Shown here one piece after another: positions 61,238 through 64,000 of a stretch of 64,000 bases of DNA. The notes beneath the pieces are model-generated. The model saw only the letters and a program-made list of their open reading frames with translations. It had not been told where the DNA came from and made no database searches. A program made the position numbers and the translations under genes. This stretch comes from Perkinsus olseni (taxonomy: Eukaryota; Perkinsozoa; Perkinsida; Perkinsidae). The stretch is taken from assembly GCA_013115135.1 (NCBI GenBank), contig JABANP010000002.1, positions 413,691-477,690 of the forward strand, written 5' to 3'. Positions within the stretch are counted from its first letter, which is position 1. Each line of letters opens with the position of its first letter.

Positions 61238-63784
61238 AATACAGGAATCTTGAGACAAACAGCGAACTACTCCACGCCGCCTTCGATGTACCCACGTCTA
61301 GCGAGCACGCCATCAATGGTTATGGATTGAGACCGAAGCTGTCGAATGGGCCCCCGCCACACTTTCGGCGTGTGAAGACGAATCCTCTCAAACTACGAAA
61401 AAATATTCAAAAGTTTAACCAAACAACCACGATCTAGCATATGCACATGCGCTGAGAGACCTTCCGGTGGAAGGAACGGTGGAGCTCGTAGCACGCGCGT
61501 GTTAGCGCAGCACAGCTAGCAAATTCAAGGCGATGGACCTCCATATACCGAGCTCTGTACGCACTATCGGGATGGAATCTGTTGGCAGAGGCACATGAAC
61601 ACACAGACCTCCAATGGAGAGAGGAGAGTGGTGCCTACTCGAGGTATTCTTAACCTGAGCCAATTCCTCAGCTAGGGACAGATCTCTCGTGCGGGTGACG
61701 GGACACTGGCGACGTCGAACCCCGGCAGAGGCCCAGCGATGCCTCGAGCTCTCCCTGAGAGACCGTCACGCGTCTTCCTCGTTCTACCGTAGGCCTCTTT
61801 TCATCCGCATGAAATTAGAAAGGCAGCACTGACGATGTCTGTCTTCGTGCTCAGTTCCATCACAGAGGAAAATAAGGCTCAGAACTAAAGGCTACAATGT
61901 TCTCTTTAGCTACGCGATCACGTGACATGGAGGAGCTATGGGCATTGTTGCCCATGCGTTGCCCTATCTCTCGGCTGAGCGCTTCTTGGTATAGCTGCAG
62001 TGTATAGGAGTATCGCTAAGGACGGTCCTTAGCGATACTCCTACACACTGCTTCGATAGGAGCAAGCTTGAAGGACCTTCCAATTTCCAACAAGGCAGTG
62101 TCATGATAATTTGTGAGTCGAAAGGTTTTTTTGGATCGGTTCGAAGCGGCAGCCGGGCTACCAGACTTTAATTTGAGACTCACGCGGAAGTATTTCCGGT
62201 CAAGTCGCGAGTACCTTCGTCACTATGTGAAAGAAAAGAGCCTAAAGGAGATCGAGATGATCAGTAAAGAGGAGCGCAAGCACCGAGGAACATCGCCGGT
62301 GCTCCTAGACGACGCACGGTCCAGGAAGGGGAAATGCAGCCGTTAGAGGCTACGCGGAGGTTGAATTTCAACCAATGCAAACTTTCAACCGTGCACTATC
62401 TCGTTGCAGTAGGTGTAGTTGTAGAACACAACATGAGTAGATTGGGCTCATAGTGAACGAGATAGAGCGGATAGGAAAGCGAAATAGTTGATAGAATAGT
62501 ATTCTCAGAATACAGTGATAATGCGAAGCTAGTATGAGCACAGCTCCATTGTGTTATGTAGACAGTGCAACCGCTTAAAGTTAGCATTTGTTGATACGCA
62601 TATTATAACCCTATATAGTTGTTGCTACAAGCCCGTTATGACTGGAACACTTTTAATGGGCTTGTAGCAACAACAGTCGAACTGTTGGGTGTGTCGCAAA
62701 TCGCAGTCAGAGGACAAATTTGGGTGGGTCGCGGGTTCGAGTCCAAGGCAGGACATGTGTAAACGAAGCCGTTTCACGAATCTGATACAGCGCTGCGCTG
62801 TCAGCGCATGCAACACAAGTGTGTGATGAGGGGCTATTGTGGAAATTTCAGGTCCAAACTCGATATACTATATCGGATATAGGGAGGAAAAAACAAACAG
62901 CGCCTCTGCATACGTAATTTCGGTATTCAGAAGTCCGGTACTGTATATTATGAATCATGAACCTCGACAGAAGTTGCCGGTTCAGTCCAAGGGAACCTTC
63001 GGCGCGTGAAAGTGGATCCTGACTCCCAGTACGAGAAAACACGAAGATTCGTGAGACCATTGAACAACCCTCGGCCCGCGACATGAATGTTCAGCTCCTC
63101 CCCCGCGAGGCTGTATCAGATGCCGATTGGCATCGTCACAGCTGATGGCTGACATATGCCGACATTCGCGACATAGCATCCTGCGATACAATCATGGCCA
63201 TCCTCACACTCCGAGGTTAATATGAAGCTCAATATGAATCAGTCGAAGGGAACTGATGATGGGTTATCACGCTGACTCTCGTGGAGACGATGACCGCGTA
63301 GCTGTGTTGACGCTTGGGATACTCCAAACCTAGACCAATCCCCGGTTGAGAAACAGCACTTTCCCGCAGGAATCGTGACGCAGGCGACGTCGGACCGCGA
63401 CGATGTTACGAAGACGCCTCAAGCTCTTCGCGGTAAAGAGCATATGCCATATGCCATATGGGTTCGACATCTGTCTCTCTTTCGAGAGCCCCTACCCTCG
63501 GAAGACTCAGTACCACTTCGACCACACAAGAGGTGAACAGACGAACACAAAACCCTGCCCGTGATGAGAAAGTATCAGTAATAGCATCGACTCTCTCCCG
63601 ACTCGGGAGTCCCGAGCGCGAGGCCTCGGAGGAAAAGGATAAGGGAGTGAGTGAAAAATGCTATTCATAAGAACAATGATGTATGAAAAAATTTCAACAG
63701 GCCCATGCGAGGTGTATTTTGATGATGGTGAGAATGCCTTCGCAAATTATCCGACTGAGGACCCATCCGGTCGCTTCTCGAAGG
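61238..63784. other. Family B spacer with hairpins
   Basis: Shared flanks to about 61950, then mostly unique sequence. It contains the long palindrome at 61997-62051 and a 17-bp-stem hairpin at 62618-62674. A GGGTTCGAGTCC word near 62736 resembles a pol III B box, but no tRNA folds around it. A frame at 62113-62346 looks weakly like protein but has no ATG. The family B 3' flank returns near 63470. Confidence 0.45.
61997..62051. repeat. 55-bp near-perfect palindrome
   Basis: 27-base arms with one mismatch and a single-base centre; the inner arm reads AGGAGTATCGCTAAGGAC. It could extrude as a cruciform or form a hairpin in RNA. Confidence 0.85.
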
Positions 63785-64000
63785 TTACAGCAGGATGAAT
63801 TGCGAGGTCGGTCTATAGTTCGCCCTGAAAGCTATCACCTCGCCGGAATGCGGTACTCGCGAAATGGATGCTCTTTCTGAGTGGTAATCCTGCCAGCAAT
63901 TTCGAGCCATCACTTCGCCCCATGGGCTCAGCGTGTGATGATCACGATAGTTGCCTTCGGCCGAAGCCTCGAAATTAACCTTCGTTGCTAACTCAAATGT
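63785..64000 (-). CDS. Family B copy B5, C-terminal part only
   Basis: The window ends inside this copy. It reads from NYRDHHTLSPWGEVMARNCW through GEVIAFRANYRP to a stop at 63785-63787. The stop comes about 14 residues earlier than in B1 and B2, removing the LSSDRL end, so the copy may be altered. The N-terminal part lies beyond position 64000. Confidence 0.65.
   Translation of the reverse strand, partial: TFELATKVNFEASAEGNYRDHHTLSPWGEVMARNCWQDYHSERASISRVPHSGEVIAFRANYRPTSQFILL

Noticed and set aside
62113..62346. 77-codon plus-strand frame with charged helical text
   Set aside because: No ATG start and no homologue recognised; could be an exon remnant but unsupported.
62690..62770. Possible tRNA around GGGTTCGAGTCC
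   Set aside because: T stem does not pair and no acceptor stem or anticodon arm could be formed.
1..64000. CRISPR array, bacterial operon or phage region
   Set aside because: No spaced direct repeats of CRISPR type, and the genes are intron-containing eukaryotic ones.

Overview
This is a nuclear window from a eukaryotic protist. The conserved genes are split by many GT-AG introns (about 40 to 480 bases, several of only 40-80), there are no bacterial operons, and most other genes are tandem families of secreted or membrane proteins. Dense one-strand gene order, short introns and lineage-specific secreted families fit an alveolate, most likely a Perkinsus-like organism. That assignment is inference; no marker gene in the window proves it.

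Layout. 1-5.2 kb: minus-strand genes for unrecognised, mostly secreted proteins, several broken, beside a 41-bp tandem repeat. 5.4-23.8 kb: a plus-strand array of seven related small secreted proteins with four conserved cysteines (family A; four intact, three broken). Four mobile-element types were found in the window, three of them here: a complete tyrosine-recombinase (YR) retrotransposon with split direct repeats (6829-14393), a 683-bp element with TA target duplication (19097-19779) and a miniature LTR element, a TRIM (21230-21653). 24-26.8 kb: decayed copies of family-A flanks, a truncated copy of the next gene, and a small cysteine-rich secreted peptide gene.

26.8-51.5 kb: a compact block of ordinary cellular genes, all on the minus strand. 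In transcription order these are a C2/transmembrane (MCTP-like) protein, unassigned pieces, a CCCH zinc-finger protein, an unidentified multi-exon gene, three tandem tRNA-Gly(CCC) genes, a PUS7/TruD-type pseudouridine synthase, cysteine synthase, a Maf-type nucleotide pyrophosphatase, a beta-trefoil/AbfB-like protein, a small coiled-coil protein, a DHH exopolyphosphatase (Prune/PPX1) and a large acidic disordered protein. Intergenic gaps here are often 50-300 bases. For four of these genes I resolved a full exon chain whose total length is a multiple of three.

54.2-64 kb: a second tandem family (family B) on the minus strand, single-pass membrane proteins with an LEA2-like extracytoplasmic domain: two intact copies, two broken copies and one running off the window end. 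The window therefore shows a housekeeping block flanked by two fast-evolving gene families undergoing duplication, decay and transposon insertion.
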